Source of the DNA: Candidatus Pelagibacter communis
Lineage (GTDB): Bacteria > Pseudomonadota > Alphaproteobacteria > Pelagibacterales > Pelagibacteraceae
Length of the DNA: 46,590 bases
Assembly (NCBI RefSeq): GCF_001180105.1
Contig: NZ_CVSO01000064.1
Coordinates: 1 to 46,590, forward strand
Direction: 5' to 3'
The position numbers and the translations under genes are program-made. Under the pieces are notes generated by a model, which was not told where the DNA came from, did no database searches, and was given only the letters and a program-made list of their open reading frames with translations. Positions 28,000-37,967 of the stretch are shown here, in pieces; position 1 is the first letter of the stretch, and each line of letters opens with the position of its first letter.

Positions 28000-29280
28000 C
28001 TATCTTCCAAATTTGGTTTTTTTAATAAGCTGTTCGTACTGCGCACTCATTAATCTTGTCTGGATTTGGGTTACTGTATCTATTGCTACTACTACGACAA
28101 TTAAGACTGAAGCTCCACCTAAATAGAAAGGTATAGGATAGTTAGCTATTAAAAATTCTGGCATTAAACAAACTAATGTTAAATATAATGCTCCGATAGT
28201 TGTGAGTCTTGTTAAAATTTCTTCTATATATCTAGCGGTGCTTTCGCCTGGTCTTATCCCTGGTACAAAGCCACCATATTTTCTTAAATTCTCAGCAGTT
28301 TCATCGGGATTGAATACAAGTGATGTGTAAAAAAAAGTGAAAAAGATTATTCCTGAGGCATATAAAATCATATACAGAGGCTGGCCTTGTGAAAAGAAAG
28401 ATAAAAAAGTTGATACGTTGTCATTCTCAGTAATATTAAAATTTGTAAGAGTGGCAGGTAACAACAATATAGCCGAAGCAAAAATAGCTGGAATTACACC
28501 TGCTGTATTTATTTTTAAAGGAAGATGAGAAGAATCTCCCCCATACATCTTATTGCCCATTTGTCTCTTTGGATAGTTTATTAATATTTTTCTTAAAGCT
28601 CTTTCCATAAAAACAATGAACATTATGGTAGCTATTAATAAAATGAAAATAAAAATTATCATTGTTGATGATATAGCTCCTGTTCTACCTAATTCGAAAG
28701 TAGTAACTAATGCTCTAGGTATTTCTGCAACAATACCAGAAAAGATAATTAATGAAATTCCATTTCCTATTCCTCTTTGAGTGATTTGTTCACCTAACCA
28801 CATTAAAAAAATTGTACCAGCTACAATAGTTGTCACAGTAGTAAGTTTGAAAAATATACCTGGATTAATAACCAAATTTTCTGATGACTCCAAGCCAACA
28901 GACAAACCATAACCTTGGATGGTTGCTAAAAGTACTGTTCCATATCTTGTAATTTGTGTAATTTTTTGTCTTCCAATAGTCCCCTGACTTTTTAAATTTT
29001 TAAAATAATCAGAAACCCCTGTGAGTAATTGCACTATAATTGAAGATGAGATGTAAGGCATTATTCCTAAAGCAAAAATTGCCATACGGCTTACTGCACC
29101 ACCTGCAAAAACATTAAACATGCCAAGTAAACCTTTTTGATTTCCCTCCATCATAATTTTCAACTGATCAGGGTCTATCCCAGGCAAAGGAACAAATGTT
29201 CCAAATCTGTAAATTGCTAGAATGAATATAGTAAAAATTATACGATTTCTTAAATCGTTATTTTGTGTCATTGTACTCAT
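28000..29280 (-). CDS. secY: protein translocase subunit SecY
   Basis: Channel subunit of the Sec translocon, 426 residues with ten predicted membrane helices. RFGTFVPLPGIDP in the plug and first-helix region, GMFNVFAGGAVSRMAIFALG, ITQRGIGNGISLIIFSGI and YGGFVPGIRPGESTARYI are all conserved. It follows rplO by 10 nt. Confidence 0.97.
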   Translation of the reverse strand: MSTMTQNNDLRNRIIFTIFILAIYRFGTFVPLPGIDPDQLKIMMEGNQKGLLGMFNVFAGGAVSRMAIFALGIMPYISSSIIVQLLTGVSDYFKNLKSQGTIGRQKITQITRYGTVLLATIQGYGLSVGLESSENLVINPGIFFKLTTVTTIVAGTIFLMWLGEQITQRGIGNGISLIIFSGIVAEIPRALVTTFELGRTGAISSTMIIFIFILLIATIMFIVFMERALRKILINYPKRQMGNKMYGGDSSHLPLKINTAGVIPAIFASAILLLPATLTNFNITENDNVSTFLSFFSQGQPLYMILYASGIIFFTFFYTSLVFNPDETAENLRKYGGFVPGIRPGESTARYIEEILTRLTTIGALYLTLVCLMPEFLIANYPIPFYLGGASVLIVVVVAIDTVTQIQTRLMSAQYEQLIKKTKFGR

Positions 29281-29290
29281 ATGATATTAT

Positions 29291-29746
29291 TTATTTGCTC
29301 TCTAAAATTTTAATTGTTGAGCCGTTCTTCGAAAGTTTTTCTTTTGCTGAATTAGATAAAAAATGAACTTCTAAATTTAACTTATTTTTGATTTCACCTT
29401 GACCAAGTATCTTTATTTTTTCATATTTTTTTTTTATAATTTTTGTACTTTTTAAAAATTTTATATCTATTTTGTCAGATGATTTTATTCTTTTTGACTC
29501 TATAAGCAGTTGTAAATCACTTAAGTTTAATTTCCCTATTTTGCTTTTATTGAATGAATTAAAACCTCTTTTAGGCAATCTTCTATATAAAGGCATCTGA
29601 CCACCTTCGAAACTTTTAATTGCAACACCAGATCTTGATTTTTGACCCTTAACACCTCTGCCAGAAGTTTTACCTTTTCCAGATCCAATACCCCTTCCAA
29701 CTCTGATTTTTTTAGTTTTCAATTTAGTTAAACCATTAAGCATCAT
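29291..29746 (-). CDS. rplO: 50S ribosomal protein L15
   Basis: Large-subunit protein, 151 residues, with the Gly-rich start GRGIGSGKGKTSGRGVKGQKSRSG. Two ATGs are adjacent (29746 and 29743); the second lies about 6 nt after AGAGG and may be the better start. The stop of rpsE overlaps the first ATG, so there is no room for rpmD, which normally lies between rpsE and rplO. Confidence 0.96.
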   Translation of the reverse strand: MMLNGLTKLKTKKIRVGRGIGSGKGKTSGRGVKGQKSRSGVAIKSFEGGQMPLYRRLPKRGFNSFNKSKIGKLNLSDLQLLIESKRIKSSDKIDIKFLKSTKIIKKKYEKIKILGQGEIKNKLNLEVHFLSNSAKEKLSKNGSTIKILESK

Positions 29747-30246
29747 TATCCTCTTTTTTCTATTATTTCTGAGATTTTCTTATTTCTTATAATTGATATT
29801 TGTTTTGGAGAATTTTGTTTTTTTAAAGCTTTAAGACATGCTCTAATAACATTGTGGGGATTTGCAGTTCCTAGTGATTTAGCAACAATGTCTTTTATAC
29901 CTAGTACTTCACAAACAGCTCTAACAGGTCCGCCAGCAATAATACCTGTTCCTTTTGGTGCTGCTCTCATTTTGATTTTTCCAGCACCGTCTTTACCAGA
30001 AACATCATGATGAATAGTTCTTCCCTCTCTCAAAGGTATTTGGATTAAATTTCTTCTAGCCATTTCATTTGCTTTTTTTATAGCATCAGGAACTTGTTTT
30101 GATTTTGCATGCGCAATACCAATTTTTCCACTCTGATTTCCAACAACCACTAATGCAGAAAAACCAAATCTTCTACCACCCTTAACTACTTTTGTAATTC
30201 TATTTACGTGAACAAGTTTTTCTATAAATTCATTTTCTTTTGACAT
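29746..30246 (-). CDS. rpsE: 30S ribosomal protein S5
   Basis: Decoding-fidelity protein, 166 residues, with the N-terminal dsRBD-like fold ([19 protein letters not shown]) and the C-terminal [20 protein letters not shown] and [16 protein letters not shown]. It starts 1 nt after the rplR stop. Confidence 0.97.
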   Translation of the reverse strand: MSKENEFIEKLVHVNRITKVVKGGRRFGFSALVVVGNQSGKIGIAHAKSKQVPDAIKKANEMARRNLIQIPLREGRTIHHDVSGKDGAGKIKMRAAPKGTGIIAGGPVRAVCEVLGIKDIVAKSLGTANPHNVIRACLKALKKQNSPKQISIIRNKKISEIIEKRG

Positions 30247-30247
30247 A

Positions 30248-30604
30248 CTAAAATTCCATTCCGTTTTTTCTTAATGTTTCAGCAAAAATCTTTACTCTTC
30301 CGTGGTACTTGAATTGCCCTCTATCAAAATAAATTTTCTTGATATTTTTTTCTACTGCTTTTTTAGCCAATTTCTCAGCAACCAGTTTTGAAAGTTCAAT
30401 TTTATTTACCTTATTTGCAGATTTCATACCTTTTTCATTAGATGAAGCAGACAGAATAGTTTTACTATTTGCATCATCAATTATTTGTGCAGATATATTT
30501 TTTAAACTTCTAGATACGCTTAATCTGAAACGATCATTTTTAGAATTACCCTTAAGTTTATTTCGAACTCTGAATTTTTTTCTCTGTAAAGTGCTTAATT
30601 TCAT
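30248..30604 (-). CDS. rplR: 50S ribosomal protein L18
   Basis: 5S rRNA-binding protein, 118 residues, with [18 protein letters not shown] and [20 protein letters not shown] near the end, both typical. Overlaps the rplF stop by 1 nt. Confidence 0.97.
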   Translation of the reverse strand: MKLSTLQRKKFRVRNKLKGNSKNDRFRLSVSRSLKNISAQIIDDANSKTILSASSNEKGMKSANKVNKIELSKLVAEKLAKKAVEKNIKKIYFDRGQFKYHGRVKIFAETLRKNGMEF

Positions 30605-31143
30605 TATTTCTTTTTACCCTCTTTCCTTAAAATATATTGACCTTTTTCTTTAATTCCTTTTCCTTTATAGGGTTCGGGTGGTCTAAAGGATTTAATCTTT
30701 GATGCAATCATACCAACTTTTTGTTTATCAACACCTGATATTTTTATAGTTGTTTGTTTCTCAACTAAAATTTTTACATCTTCAGGAATATCAAAATTAA
30801 TATCATGACTAAAACCTAGTTGAAGATTCAATTGTTTTCCTTTTAATGCCGCTCTGTAACCTACGCCGCTTAGCTCAAGTACTTTTTCAAAACCCACACT
30901 AGTTCCTATTATTGCATTGTTAATAAGACTTCTATTCATTCCCCATAATCTTTTAGTATCATCGTCTAGTTTCTTTGGTTTAATTGAAACATTTTTGCCA
31001 TCATCGATTTTAAAATCAAACATTTCTAAATTAATTTTTAATTTTTGTTTACCTAAAGGACCTTCTATATTTATATCTGATCCTGCTAAAGCGACTTTGA
31101 CTTTATCTGGAATATTAATACTTATTTTACCAATTTTAGACAT
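30604..31143 (-). CDS. rplF: 50S ribosomal protein L6
   Basis: Two-domain protein near the factor-binding site, 179 residues. [19 protein letters not shown] opens it, and [19 protein letters not shown] followed by RKEGKKK ends it. Overlaps rpsH by 1 nt. Confidence 0.97.
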   Translation of the reverse strand: MSKIGKISINIPDKVKVALAGSDINIEGPLGKQKLKINLEMFDFKIDDGKNVSIKPKKLDDDTKRLWGMNRSLINNAIIGTSVGFEKVLELSGVGYRAALKGKQLNLQLGFSHDINFDIPEDVKILVEKQTTIKISGVDKQKVGMIASKIKSFRPPEPYKGKGIKEKGQYILRKEGKKK

Positions 31144-31538
31144 TAAAATACCTTACAAATTATTTCGCCACCAACTTTTTGTTTTCTTGCATCTATATCT
31201 GTCATGACACCTTTTGGCGTCGATATAATTGCAATTCCTAGACCATTATTAATTTTTGGTAAACTTTGTGCGCTAGAAAAAACTCTTCTACCCGGTTTTG
31301 ATACTCTTTCGATTACACTTATTACTGGAGATCCTGAATTATACTTAAGATCAATAATTAAAACTTGTTTGTTGTCATTTTTATCCACATTAAACCCATT
31401 GATATAACCTTCATTTTTTAAAACATCTGCAATCTTCATCTTAAAATTTGATGAAGGCATTTCTACTTTTTTATGATTTCTTAATTGCGAGTTTTTTATT
31501 CTCGCTAGCATATCTCCTATAGGATCTGTTAAACTCAT
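31143..31538 (-). CDS. rpsH: 30S ribosomal protein S8
   Basis: 16S rRNA central-domain protein, 131 residues, with MSLTDPIGDMLARIKNSQ and SKPGRRVFSSAQSLPKINNG and the C-terminal GGEIICKVF. In E. coli S8 represses the spc operon by binding its mRNA; no such site was identified here. 13 nt after rpsN. Confidence 0.97.
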   Translation of the reverse strand: MSLTDPIGDMLARIKNSQLRNHKKVEMPSSNFKMKIADVLKNEGYINGFNVDKNDNKQVLIIDLKYNSGSPVISVIERVSKPGRRVFSSAQSLPKINNGLGIAIISTPKGVMTDIDARKQKVGGEIICKVF

Positions 31539-31551
31539 ATAATTTTCCTTT

Positions 31552-31857
31552 CTACCAACTTGATTTTATCATACCAGGAATTTTACCCTGAAGACCTAGT
31601 TGTCTAAGAGCTATTCTTGATATTCTTAATTTTCTGTAGACACCATGCGGCCTACCGGTTATTTCGCATCTATTTCTTACTCTAGTCTTTGCCGAATTTC
31701 TTGGTAACTTTGATAATTTTTGTTGAGCTTTAAACCTTTCCTCTAAAGGTAATTTTTTATTCATTATAATCAGTTTTAGTTTTTTTCTTTTTGCATAAAA
31801 TCTGTCTGATAATTTTCTTCTTCTATTATTTTTATTTATTGAACTAAGTTTTGCCAT
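31552..31857 (-). CDS. rpsN: 30S ribosomal protein S14 (zinc-independent form)
   Basis: 101-residue S14 of the long form without the CxxC zinc motifs (only one Cys, in [18 protein letters not shown]). Ends [12 protein letters not shown]. Overlaps rplE by 1 nt. Confidence 0.97.
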   Translation of the reverse strand: MAKLSSINKNNRRRKLSDRFYAKRKKLKLIIMNKKLPLEERFKAQQKLSKLPRNSAKTRVRNRCEITGRPHGVYRKLRISRIALRQLGLQGKIPGMIKSSW

Positions 31858-32411
31858 TAGTTACTCCTTTCTTCTCTAAATGGAAAATTAAATCTCTTTA
31901 ATAATTCTAAACTATGTTCTTTAGAATTTGATTTAATTACTACTGTAATATCTAAACCTCTTATTTTATCTACCTTGTCAAAATTTACTTCAGGAAATAT
32001 TATATGCTCCTTTACACCAAAGGTGAAATTACCAAACTTGTCGAAGCCTTTAGAAGAAAGTCCTCTAAAATCTTTTATTCTTGGAAGCGCAATGTTTACA
32101 AGTCTATCTATAAATTCATACATTTTATTTTTTCGTAAAGTAACCTTCAGTCCAGCTTTCGTATCTTTACGTGTTTTAAAATTTGAAATAGATTTTTTAA
32201 ATTTCGTTGAAACTGGTTTTTGTCCTGCAATTTTAGCTAAATCCTCTTCGCAAGATTTAAATATTTTTGAGTCATTTCCATCTATTCCTAGACCCATATT
32301 TAAAACGACTTTTTCAAATTTAGGTGCCATATTAAGATTTCTAAAACCATATTTTTCTTTAAGCATGGTTTTAACTTCCTTGTGATAAAGTGTTTTTAAT
32401 CTTGGTATCAT
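31857..32411 (-). CDS. rplE: 50S ribosomal protein L5
   Basis: 5S rRNA-binding protein of the central protuberance, 184 residues: [20 protein letters not shown] and [11 protein letters not shown], with [19 protein letters not shown] and [11 protein letters not shown]. Overlaps the end of rplX by 4 nt (ATGA). Confidence 0.97.
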   Translation of the reverse strand: MIPRLKTLYHKEVKTMLKEKYGFRNLNMAPKFEKVVLNMGLGIDGNDSKIFKSCEEDLAKIAGQKPVSTKFKKSISNFKTRKDTKAGLKVTLRKNKMYEFIDRLVNIALPRIKDFRGLSSKGFDKFGNFTFGVKEHIIFPEVNFDKVDKIRGLDITVVIKSNSKEHSLELLKRFNFPFREERSN

Positions 32412-32650
32412 TTTTTAGCTACCTTTTTTTTTTCTTTTTTTTCATCTAACTTGAGATTTGATAAATGAACAAAATTTTCTTTATCAACTATTCCACCTTT
32501 TCTTTCTTTTGTTGTTTTAAGATGTTTTTTTATCATGTTTATTCCTTTAATCTTTGCTCTATTCCTCTTTCTATCTAATTCTATAATCTCACCTGTTTTG
32601 TTTTTATCTTTTCCAACAAGCACTTTGACATTTGAGCCTTTCTTGATCAT
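32408..32650 (-). CDS. rplX: 50S ribosomal protein L24, C-terminally shortened
   Basis: Assembly-initiator protein with the KOW motif in [20 protein letters not shown], then [20 protein letters not shown] and a final [10 protein letters not shown]. It has only 80 residues, against about 104 in E. coli: the C-terminal strand segment present in E. coli L24 is replaced by a short Lys-rich tail. The stop codon overlaps the rplE start, so no missing tail is encoded downstream in any frame. Confidence 0.95.
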   Translation of the reverse strand: MIKKGSNVKVLVGKDKNKTGEIIELDRKRNRAKIKGINMIKKHLKTTKERKGGIVDKENFVHLSNLKLDEKKEKKKVAKK

Positions 32651-33019
32651 TTATATTACCTCTGGAGCTAATGATATTATTTTCATTTGCCCTCTACTTC
32701 TTAATTCTCTTGTAACAGGTCCAAAAATTCTAGTGCCTATAGGTTCACCTTTGTCATCTGTCAAAACAGCTGCATTATTATCGAATCTAACTTTTGATCC
32801 ATCATCTCTGTGAATTCCTTTTTTAACTCTTACAACTACAGCTTTATGAACTGAACCTTTTTTTACTTTGCCTTTAGGGATAGCTTCCTTTACAGCAACA
32901 ACAATTGTGTCACCAATGCTTGCGTACCTTCTTTTTGAGCCTCCAAGTACTTTAATACACTCTATTTTTTTCGCACCTGTATTATCTGCTACAAATAGTT
33001 CGGTTTGCACCTGTATCAT
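32651..33019 (-). CDS. rplN: 50S ribosomal protein L14
   Basis: 122 residues, the standard length, beginning [20 protein letters not shown] and ending [14 protein letters not shown]. Directly adjacent to rplX and overlapping rpsQ by 4 nt. Confidence 0.98.
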   Translation of the reverse strand: MIQVQTELFVADNTGAKKIECIKVLGGSKRRYASIGDTIVVAVKEAIPKGKVKKGSVHKAVVVRVKKGIHRDDGSKVRFDNNAAVLTDDKGEPIGTRIFGPVTRELRSRGQMKIISLAPEVI

Positions 33020-33252
33020 TTATTATCTCCCAACACTTCAAATTTTTTTGTTTTTGAGTAAGGTCTACATTCAATTATCTTCACCTTATCTCCATTTTTA
33101 AATTTATTATTTTCATCATGTGCACTAAATTTTTTTCTTACTTTTACTACTTTTTTTAAAGTTGGATGTTGATATTTTCTTTCAACCATAACTGTTATTG
33201 TCTTATTTGGTTTATCACTAACTACAATTCCATTTAATATTTTTTTAGGCAT
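33016..33252 (-). CDS. rpsQ: 30S ribosomal protein S17
   Basis: 16S rRNA-binding protein, 78 residues from the chosen ATG at 33252 ([20 protein letters not shown]). A start at 33267 is also open, but a clear GGAAGGA ribosome-binding site lies about 7 nt before 33252, which decides the start. It overlaps the rpmC end by 8 nt. Contains [14 protein letters not shown] and [11 protein letters not shown]. Confidence 0.96.
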   Translation of the reverse strand: MPKKILNGIVVSDKPNKTITVMVERKYQHPTLKKVVKVRKKFSAHDENNKFKNGDKVKIIECRPYSKTKKFEVLGDNK

Positions 33253-33436
33253 TTTTATTCCTTCCAATTAATGTTTTCATTCTTGAAATATCTTTTTTAG
33301 TTTGAGATATCTTCGACGGATTTGTAAGTTGTCCATTTGTTTTTTGGAATCTCAAATTAAACAAATCTTTTTTAAGTTTATCTAAATTTTTTACTGCTTG
33401 ATCCTTAGTAAATTTCTTTATTTCATTTTTCTTCAT
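33245..33436 (-). CDS. rpmC: 50S ribosomal protein L29
   Basis: 63-residue two-helix protein near the tunnel exit; LKKDLFNLRFQKTNGQLTNP is the family signature. Overlaps rplP by 1 nt and rpsQ by 8 nt. Confidence 0.96.
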   Translation of the reverse strand: MKKNEIKKFTKDQAVKNLDKLKKDLFNLRFQKTNGQLTNPSKISQTKKDISRMKTLIGRNKNA

Positions 33437-33846
33437 TATGAGATCCTTCTTATGAACTTGGTTTTAATTGGAAGTTTTGCAGAAGCTTTATATAGAGCTT
33501 CTTTTGCTATTTGTTCAGATACACCATCTACTTCAAATAAAATTCTACCTGGTTTGACTCTACATGCCCAGAATTCTGGTGAACCTTTACCCTTTCCCAT
33601 TCTAACTTCAGTTGGTTTTTTTGAAACGGGTATATTTGGAAAAACTCTTGTCCAAACTCTACCTTGTCTTTTCATATGTCTTGTTAAAGCGACTCTGGCC
33701 GCCTCTATTTGTTTTGAAATCACTCTTTCTGGCTGCAATGCTTTTAGTCCAAAAGAACCATAATTCATTTTATTACATCTAGACTCATTTCCATGGATAC
33801 GACCTTTATGGGCTTTTCTAAATTTTGTTCTAGTTGGTTGTAGCAT
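33436..33846 (-). CDS. rplP: 50S ribosomal protein L16
   Basis: 136 residues. [19 protein letters not shown] and [20 protein letters not shown] are conserved and lie near the A-site tRNA. 2 nt after rpsC. Confidence 0.98.
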   Translation of the reverse strand: MLQPTRTKFRKAHKGRIHGNESRCNKMNYGSFGLKALQPERVISKQIEAARVALTRHMKRQGRVWTRVFPNIPVSKKPTEVRMGKGKGSPEFWACRVKPGRILFEVDGVSEQIAKEALYKASAKLPIKTKFIRRIS

Positions 33847-33848
33847 AG

Positions 33849-34508
33849 TTATCTCTTATTTGTTTCCTGACTAAATTCTTTCGTAAAAATTTCACCTTTA
33901 TATATCCAAACTTTAATACCAATAATTCCATACGTGGTCAAAGCTTCAGCTTCTGCATAATCAATGTCAGCCCGTAGAGTATGGGAAGGTATACTTCCAT
34001 CTCTTAGCCATTCTGTTCTTGCAATTTCATTTCCACCTAGTCTCCCACTTACAGATACTTTTATACCCTTTGCTCCTAATCTTAATGCTGACTGCATAGC
34101 TCTCTTCATAGCTCTTCTATACGAAATTCTTTTAACCAATTGTTGAGATATATTTTCAGCTACTAAATAACTGTTTGTCTCTGGTTTTTTTACTTCTTTA
34201 ATATTAAGATTTACCTCATTTGTAGTTAGTCTAGATAATTTTTCTTTGATCTTTTCAATATCACTTCCCTTTTTACCGATTACAAAACCAGGTCTTGAGG
34301 TATAAATTGTTACAAAACATTTTTTTGAAGTTCTTTCTATCATCACTTTTGAAACTCCGGAGTTAATGACGTTTTTTTTAATGTATTCTCTTATTTTAAA
34401 GTCTTCGATTAAAAATTTACCGAAATCCTTTTTTTTAGCATACCAAACTGAATCCCATCCTCTATTAACTCCTAGTCTTAAACCTACTGGATTAACCTTT
34501 TGTCCCAT
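33849..34508 (-). CDS. rpsC: 30S ribosomal protein S3
   Basis: mRNA-entry protein, 219 residues. [20 protein letters not shown], the KH-domain [15 protein letters not shown] and the [20 protein letters not shown] region are intact. The start lies 17 nt inside the end of rplV. Confidence 0.98.
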   Translation of the reverse strand: MGQKVNPVGLRLGVNRGWDSVWYAKKKDFGKFLIEDFKIREYIKKNVINSGVSKVMIERTSKKCFVTIYTSRPGFVIGKKGSDIEKIKEKLSRLTTNEVNLNIKEVKKPETNSYLVAENISQQLVKRISYRRAMKRAMQSALRLGAKGIKVSVSGRLGGNEIARTEWLRDGSIPSHTLRADIDYAEAEALTTYGIIGIKVWIYKGEIFTKEFSQETNKR

Positions 34509-34893
34509 CTTTAGCCTCTTTTTTTTGTAATTTTTCCGATAATATAATAGTTAAATTTGAATATGGTTTTAAGATTGGAGCTGCTCTTCCTTTTGCTCTT
34601 GGTCTAAATCTTTTCATAGTGATTTGTTTACCGCAGTAAGCCTCTTTAACAAAAAGTTTATCAATATCATATTGAAAGTTGTTCTCTGCATTAGCAATAG
34701 CTGAAGATAAAGTCTTTTTGATATCCTTACAAATTCTTTTATTTGAAAAATCAAGATCTCTGATCGCTAAGTCAACTTTTTTTCCAACAATACCTTTTAA
34801 AATTGGATTAAGCTTTCTGGTACTAGATCTAATATTTTTATTTACTGACCTTACTAAATTTATTTCTTTATTATCTTTTTTACTCATTTTCAT
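34492..34893 (-). CDS. rplV: 50S ribosomal protein L22
   Basis: Tunnel-lining protein, 133 residues. The C-terminal hook region reads [20 protein letters not shown]. The first ATG overlaps the rpsS stop by 4 nt; a second ATG two codons later is an alternative start. It runs 17 nt into rpsC, and the extra C-terminal residues ([14 protein letters not shown]) are beyond the usual L22 end. Confidence 0.96.
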   Translation of the reverse strand: MKMSKKDNKEINLVRSVNKNIRSSTRKLNPILKGIVGKKVDLAIRDLDFSNKRICKDIKKTLSSAIANAENNFQYDIDKLFVKEAYCGKQITMKRFRPRAKGRAAPILKPYSNLTIILSEKLQKKEAKDGTKG

Positions 34894-35195
34894 TTCTTCT
34901 CTGCAGGTTTAGTTTCTTCAGCCTTGGCTTTTTTATCGGCTGGAGTATGACCAAAAAATTGTCTTGTCGGTGCAAATTCTCCAAATTTATGGCCAACCAT
35001 ATCTTCAGATACAGTAAGTGGAATAAACTTTTTACCATTATAAATTAAAAAACTTAAACCAACAAAATCTGGAATTATCGTTGATTTTCTTGACCAAGTT
35101 TTAATAGGCTTTTTACCAGACTCATTTTTTTGTTTTTCAGCCTTTTTAATTAAGCTTTCTTCAACAAATGGACCTTTCCAAACTGATCTAGTCAT
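34890..35195 (-). CDS. rpsS: 30S ribosomal protein S19
   Basis: Head protein, 101 residues: [19 protein letters not shown] and [19 protein letters not shown] are typical. A Lys/Ala/Glu-rich tail makes it slightly longer than E. coli S19 (92). One nt after rplB. Confidence 0.97.
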   Translation of the reverse strand: MTRSVWKGPFVEESLIKKAEKQKNESGKKPIKTWSRKSTIIPDFVGLSFLIYNGKKFIPLTVSEDMVGHKFGEFAPTRQFFGHTPADKKAKAEETKPAEKK

Positions 35196-35196
35196 T

Positions 35197-36030
35197 TTAA
35201 CCTTTCTTTTTCTTTCTTCTTCGAATTATAAATTTATCTGTTCTTTTATTATCTCTTGTTTTCAAACCTTTTGCAGATTGACCTTTTCTAGAGACAGGAT
35301 GTCTACCACCTGCAGATTTACCTTCACCACCACCATGAGGGTGATCAACTGGGTTCATAACGACACCTCTTGTGTGGGGTCTTCTACCAAGCCACCTTGA
35401 TCTACCAGCTTTACCAATCTTAATATTTTTTTGATCAGGGTTTGAAAGAACTCCAATAGTGGCCATTGCTCTAGAGTCAATTCTTCTAACCTCTCCTGAT
35501 GCCATCTTAATAATTGAATAACTCCCATCATTACCTGAAATAGAAACAGACGTTCCTGCTGATCTCGCAATTTTTCCGCCACCACCAGGATTAATTTCTA
35601 CATTATGTATATCAATACCAACAGGTATTTCAGATAATGGTAAGCAATTTCCTACTTTGATTTCAGAATTTGGTCCATTTGAGATTTTATCACCAACCTT
35701 AATTTCTTGAGGCGCTAAATAGTAATATCTCTCACCATCAGGAAATTTAACTAACATTATGTGACATGATCTGTTAGGATCGTATTCAATTCTTTCTACC
35801 TCAGCTTTTTCACCAAATTTTTTTCTATAAAAATCAACATTCCTATATTTTTGCTTATGTCCGCCACCAACATTTCTAGCTGTTATCCTTCCAAGATTAT
35901 TTCTTCCACTTGATGAATTTTTTACTGATGTAAGAGGCTTAAATGGTTTGCCTTTCCAAAGATTTTTTCTATCAACAAGAATAGTTCCTCTTACAGATTT
36001 AGTATACGGTTTGAATGTTTTTAATGCCAT
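35197..36030 (-). CDS. rplB: 50S ribosomal protein L2
   Basis: Peptidyl-transferase-centre protein, 277 residues. [19 protein letters not shown] near the start and [20 protein letters not shown] near the end, with the conserved His residues, are intact. 1 nt after rplW. Confidence 0.98.
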   Translation of the reverse strand: MALKTFKPYTKSVRGTILVDRKNLWKGKPFKPLTSVKNSSSGRNNLGRITARNVGGGHKQKYRNVDFYRKKFGEKAEVERIEYDPNRSCHIMLVKFPDGERYYYLAPQEIKVGDKISNGPNSEIKVGNCLPLSEIPVGIDIHNVEINPGGGGKIARSAGTSVSISGNDGSYSIIKMASGEVRRIDSRAMATIGVLSNPDQKNIKIGKAGRSRWLGRRPHTRGVVMNPVDHPHGGGEGKSAGGRHPVSRKGQSAKGLKTRDNKRTDKFIIRRRKKKKG

Positions 36031-36031
36031 T

Positions 36032-36325
36032 TTATATTCCTGTCGTTAGATCAATAGATTGACCTTTTTTTAATGTAATCACTGCTTTTTTGTAACCTTT
36101 AACTCTACTGTTTCTGCCTCTGGTAAATTTCAGAATAGATTTTTTGTTAATAATATTCACTTTTACTACGTTCACTTTAAATAATTTTTCAATATTTTTC
36201 TTTAAAGTTTTTTTGTTAGCGTCATCCCTTACTTTAAAAACAACTTTATTTTGAGAAGACATATTTGATGACTTTTCAGTTATAACAGGTGATATTATTG
36301 TGTCGTATAAATTTACTTTGCTCAT
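36032..36325 (-). CDS. rplW: 50S ribosomal protein L23
   Basis: Tunnel-exit protein and SRP docking site, 97 residues from ATG 36325 (MSKVNLYDTIISPVITEKSS). The frame stays open for 34 codons upstream, but that stretch lies wholly within rplD and is not L23-like. With this start the rplD stop overlaps by 1 nt (TAATG), the habit of this cluster. Confidence 0.95.
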   Translation of the reverse strand: MSKVNLYDTIISPVITEKSSNMSSQNKVVFKVRDDANKKTLKKNIEKLFKVNVVKVNIINKKSILKFTRGRNSRVKGYKKAVITLKKGQSIDLTTGI

Positions 36326-36948
36326 TAATTGTACCTTTTTTCCAATTCTTTTACCGATGTTTCTGTAAAAATAATTTTTTTGAATTTCATAATATCGTAT
36401 GCACTGAAATGAGCTATGTCTGTACATTTTACATTAGGAATATTTTTTGTAGCCCTAAATATTTTATCTTTAGAATTTTTATCTAAAATCAAAATTGAGT
36501 TCTTAGCATCAAACTTTTTCAAAATTTTGTCCATTTCTTTTGTTTTTTTTATCTCTTTAGAAAAGTCGTCAAAAACAATTACCTCTTTGAGTTTTAATTT
36601 TTTTGATAAAATAGAGCTGATACTCTGTCTTTTTTCATTTTTGTTTAATTTTCTAGTTTTATAACTATTTCTTCCTTTTGGACCATGAGCTATACCACCT
36701 CCTACGAAAATTGGAGCTTTTCTACTTGCGTGTCTTGCATTACCTGTTCCTTTTTGTGCGTAGATTTTTGAAGTAGATCCAATAATTTCATTCTTTTGTT
36801 TTGTTTTGGAGCTCCTTCCTTTGTAATTAGCGTTAGTCTTATAAATAACGGAGCTGATTAATTTCTCATTGATTTTTGAAGAAAAAATTGAATCTTTAAC
36901 TTCAACTGAGCTTTTTTTTCCTTCAAGATTTAGTTTTTCAATTTTCAT
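36325..36948 (-). CDS. rplD: 50S ribosomal protein L4
   Basis: Tunnel-wall protein, 207 residues. The extended loop is recognised by KTKQKNEIIGSTSKIYAQKG, TGNARHASRKAPIFVGGGIA and HGPKGRNSY. In E. coli L4 represses the S10 operon; no leader structure was evident here. Directly follows rplC. Confidence 0.97.
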   Translation of the reverse strand: MKIEKLNLEGKKSSVEVKDSIFSSKINEKLISSVIYKTNANYKGRSSKTKQKNEIIGSTSKIYAQKGTGNARHASRKAPIFVGGGIAHGPKGRNSYKTRKLNKNEKRQSISSILSKKLKLKEVIVFDDFSKEIKKTKEMDKILKKFDAKNSILILDKNSKDKIFRATKNIPNVKCTDIAHFSAYDIMKFKKIIFTETSVKELEKRYN

Positions 36949-37662
36949 TTATTTTTTCTTCTTTTCTGGAACTTTTTTTAATTTTTCCATTTTCTCAATT
37001 TTTTCTGACATTGTAAGTTTTCTAATATTCTTAACTGATTGTTTAACTAGAACTTCAGTATTTCTTGAACCAGGAATTGATCCTTTTAAATATATAATAT
37101 CATTTTCTAAATCAGTTTTGATAATTTCAATATTTTGTTTAGTTCTCATTTTGCTTCCCATATGGCCTGCCATTTTCTTTCCTTTAAAAACTTTACCCGG
37201 ATCTTGGTTTTGACCAGTTGAACCATGCGCTCTATGAGAAATTGAAACACCATGTGATGCTCTTAGACCTCCAAAATTATGTCTTTTCATTGCTCCAGCA
37301 AATCCTTTACCAATTGTTTTTGAACGAACATCAACAAATTTTGCATCTTTAAAAATCTCTATTCCAAGTTCGTTACCTTCTTTGTAATTATCTAACTTAG
37401 ATACCCTAAATTCTTTTAAAACTTTTTTAGGTTCAGTATTTTTTTTAGAGAAAAAACCTTTCATTTGTTTTGAAAGTTTTGAATTTTTTATTTTTCCAAA
37501 ACCAACTTGAACAGCATTATAACCTCTTTTATCTTTTGAAATTAGTTGAATTATTCTTCCTTTATCAATTTTTACAGCTGTAACAGGCACCGACTGACCA
37601 GATTTATAAAATTCCCTCGTCATACCAATTTTCTTTCCGATAAGTCCAATTTCTTGAATCAT
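36949..37662 (-). CDS. rplC: 50S ribosomal protein L3
   Basis: 237 residues with [20 protein letters not shown] and the central loop [31 protein letters not shown] is the family signature. A Lys-rich C-terminal tail of about 25 residues goes beyond the usual end (E. coli 209). Overlaps rpsJ by 4 nt. Confidence 0.97.
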   Translation of the reverse strand: MIQEIGLIGKKIGMTREFYKSGQSVPVTAVKIDKGRIIQLISKDKRGYNAVQVGFGKIKNSKLSKQMKGFFSKKNTEPKKVLKEFRVSKLDNYKEGNELGIEIFKDAKFVDVRSKTIGKGFAGAMKRHNFGGLRASHGVSISHRAHGSTGQNQDPGKVFKGKKMAGHMGSKMRTKQNIEIIKTDLENDIIYLKGSIPGSRNTEVLVKQSVKNIRKLTMSEKIEKMEKLKKVPEKKKK

Positions 37663-37967
37663 ATTTTAATCTCCACATCTACACCTGAAGCTAAGTCTAG
37701 TTTCATCAAAGCTTCGACAGTTTGTGGTGTTGGTTCTATAATATCTATTAATCTTTTGTGAGTTCTTGTTTCAAATTGCTCCCTACTTTTTTTATCAATG
37801 TGAGGAGATCTTAAAACAGTATATCTTTCTATTTTTGTTGGTAAAGGGATAGGTCCCTTAATGTTTGCACCAGTTCTTTTAACTGTGTTAACTATCTCTT
37901 CAGTTGATTGATCTAAAACTTTATTGTCGTATGCTCTTAATTTAATTCTAATATTTTGTTTATCCAT
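37659..37967 (-). CDS. rpsJ: 30S ribosomal protein S10
   Basis: Head protein and NusE transcription factor, 102 residues from ATG 37967 ([20 protein letters not shown]). An upstream in-frame start at 38003 would add 12 residues lying in the end of fusA and is not supported by the family. Contains [20 protein letters not shown]. Overlaps fusA by 8 nt, leaving no space for tuf. Confidence 0.96.
   Translation of the reverse strand: MDKQNIRIKLRAYDNKVLDQSTEEIVNTVKRTGANIKGPIPLPTKIERYTVLRSPHIDKKSREQFETRTHKRLIDIIEPTPQTVEALMKLDLASGVDVEIKI

Noticed and set aside
32405-32440. Frameshift in the A-run at the end of rplX that might hide a longer L24
   Set aside because: The rplE start overlaps the stop directly, so no coding remnant of the missing segment exists in any frame.
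36326-36427. N-terminal extension of L23
   Set aside because: It lies wholly within rplD in another frame and has no L23 character; the ATG at 36325 fits the family and the TAATG overlap.
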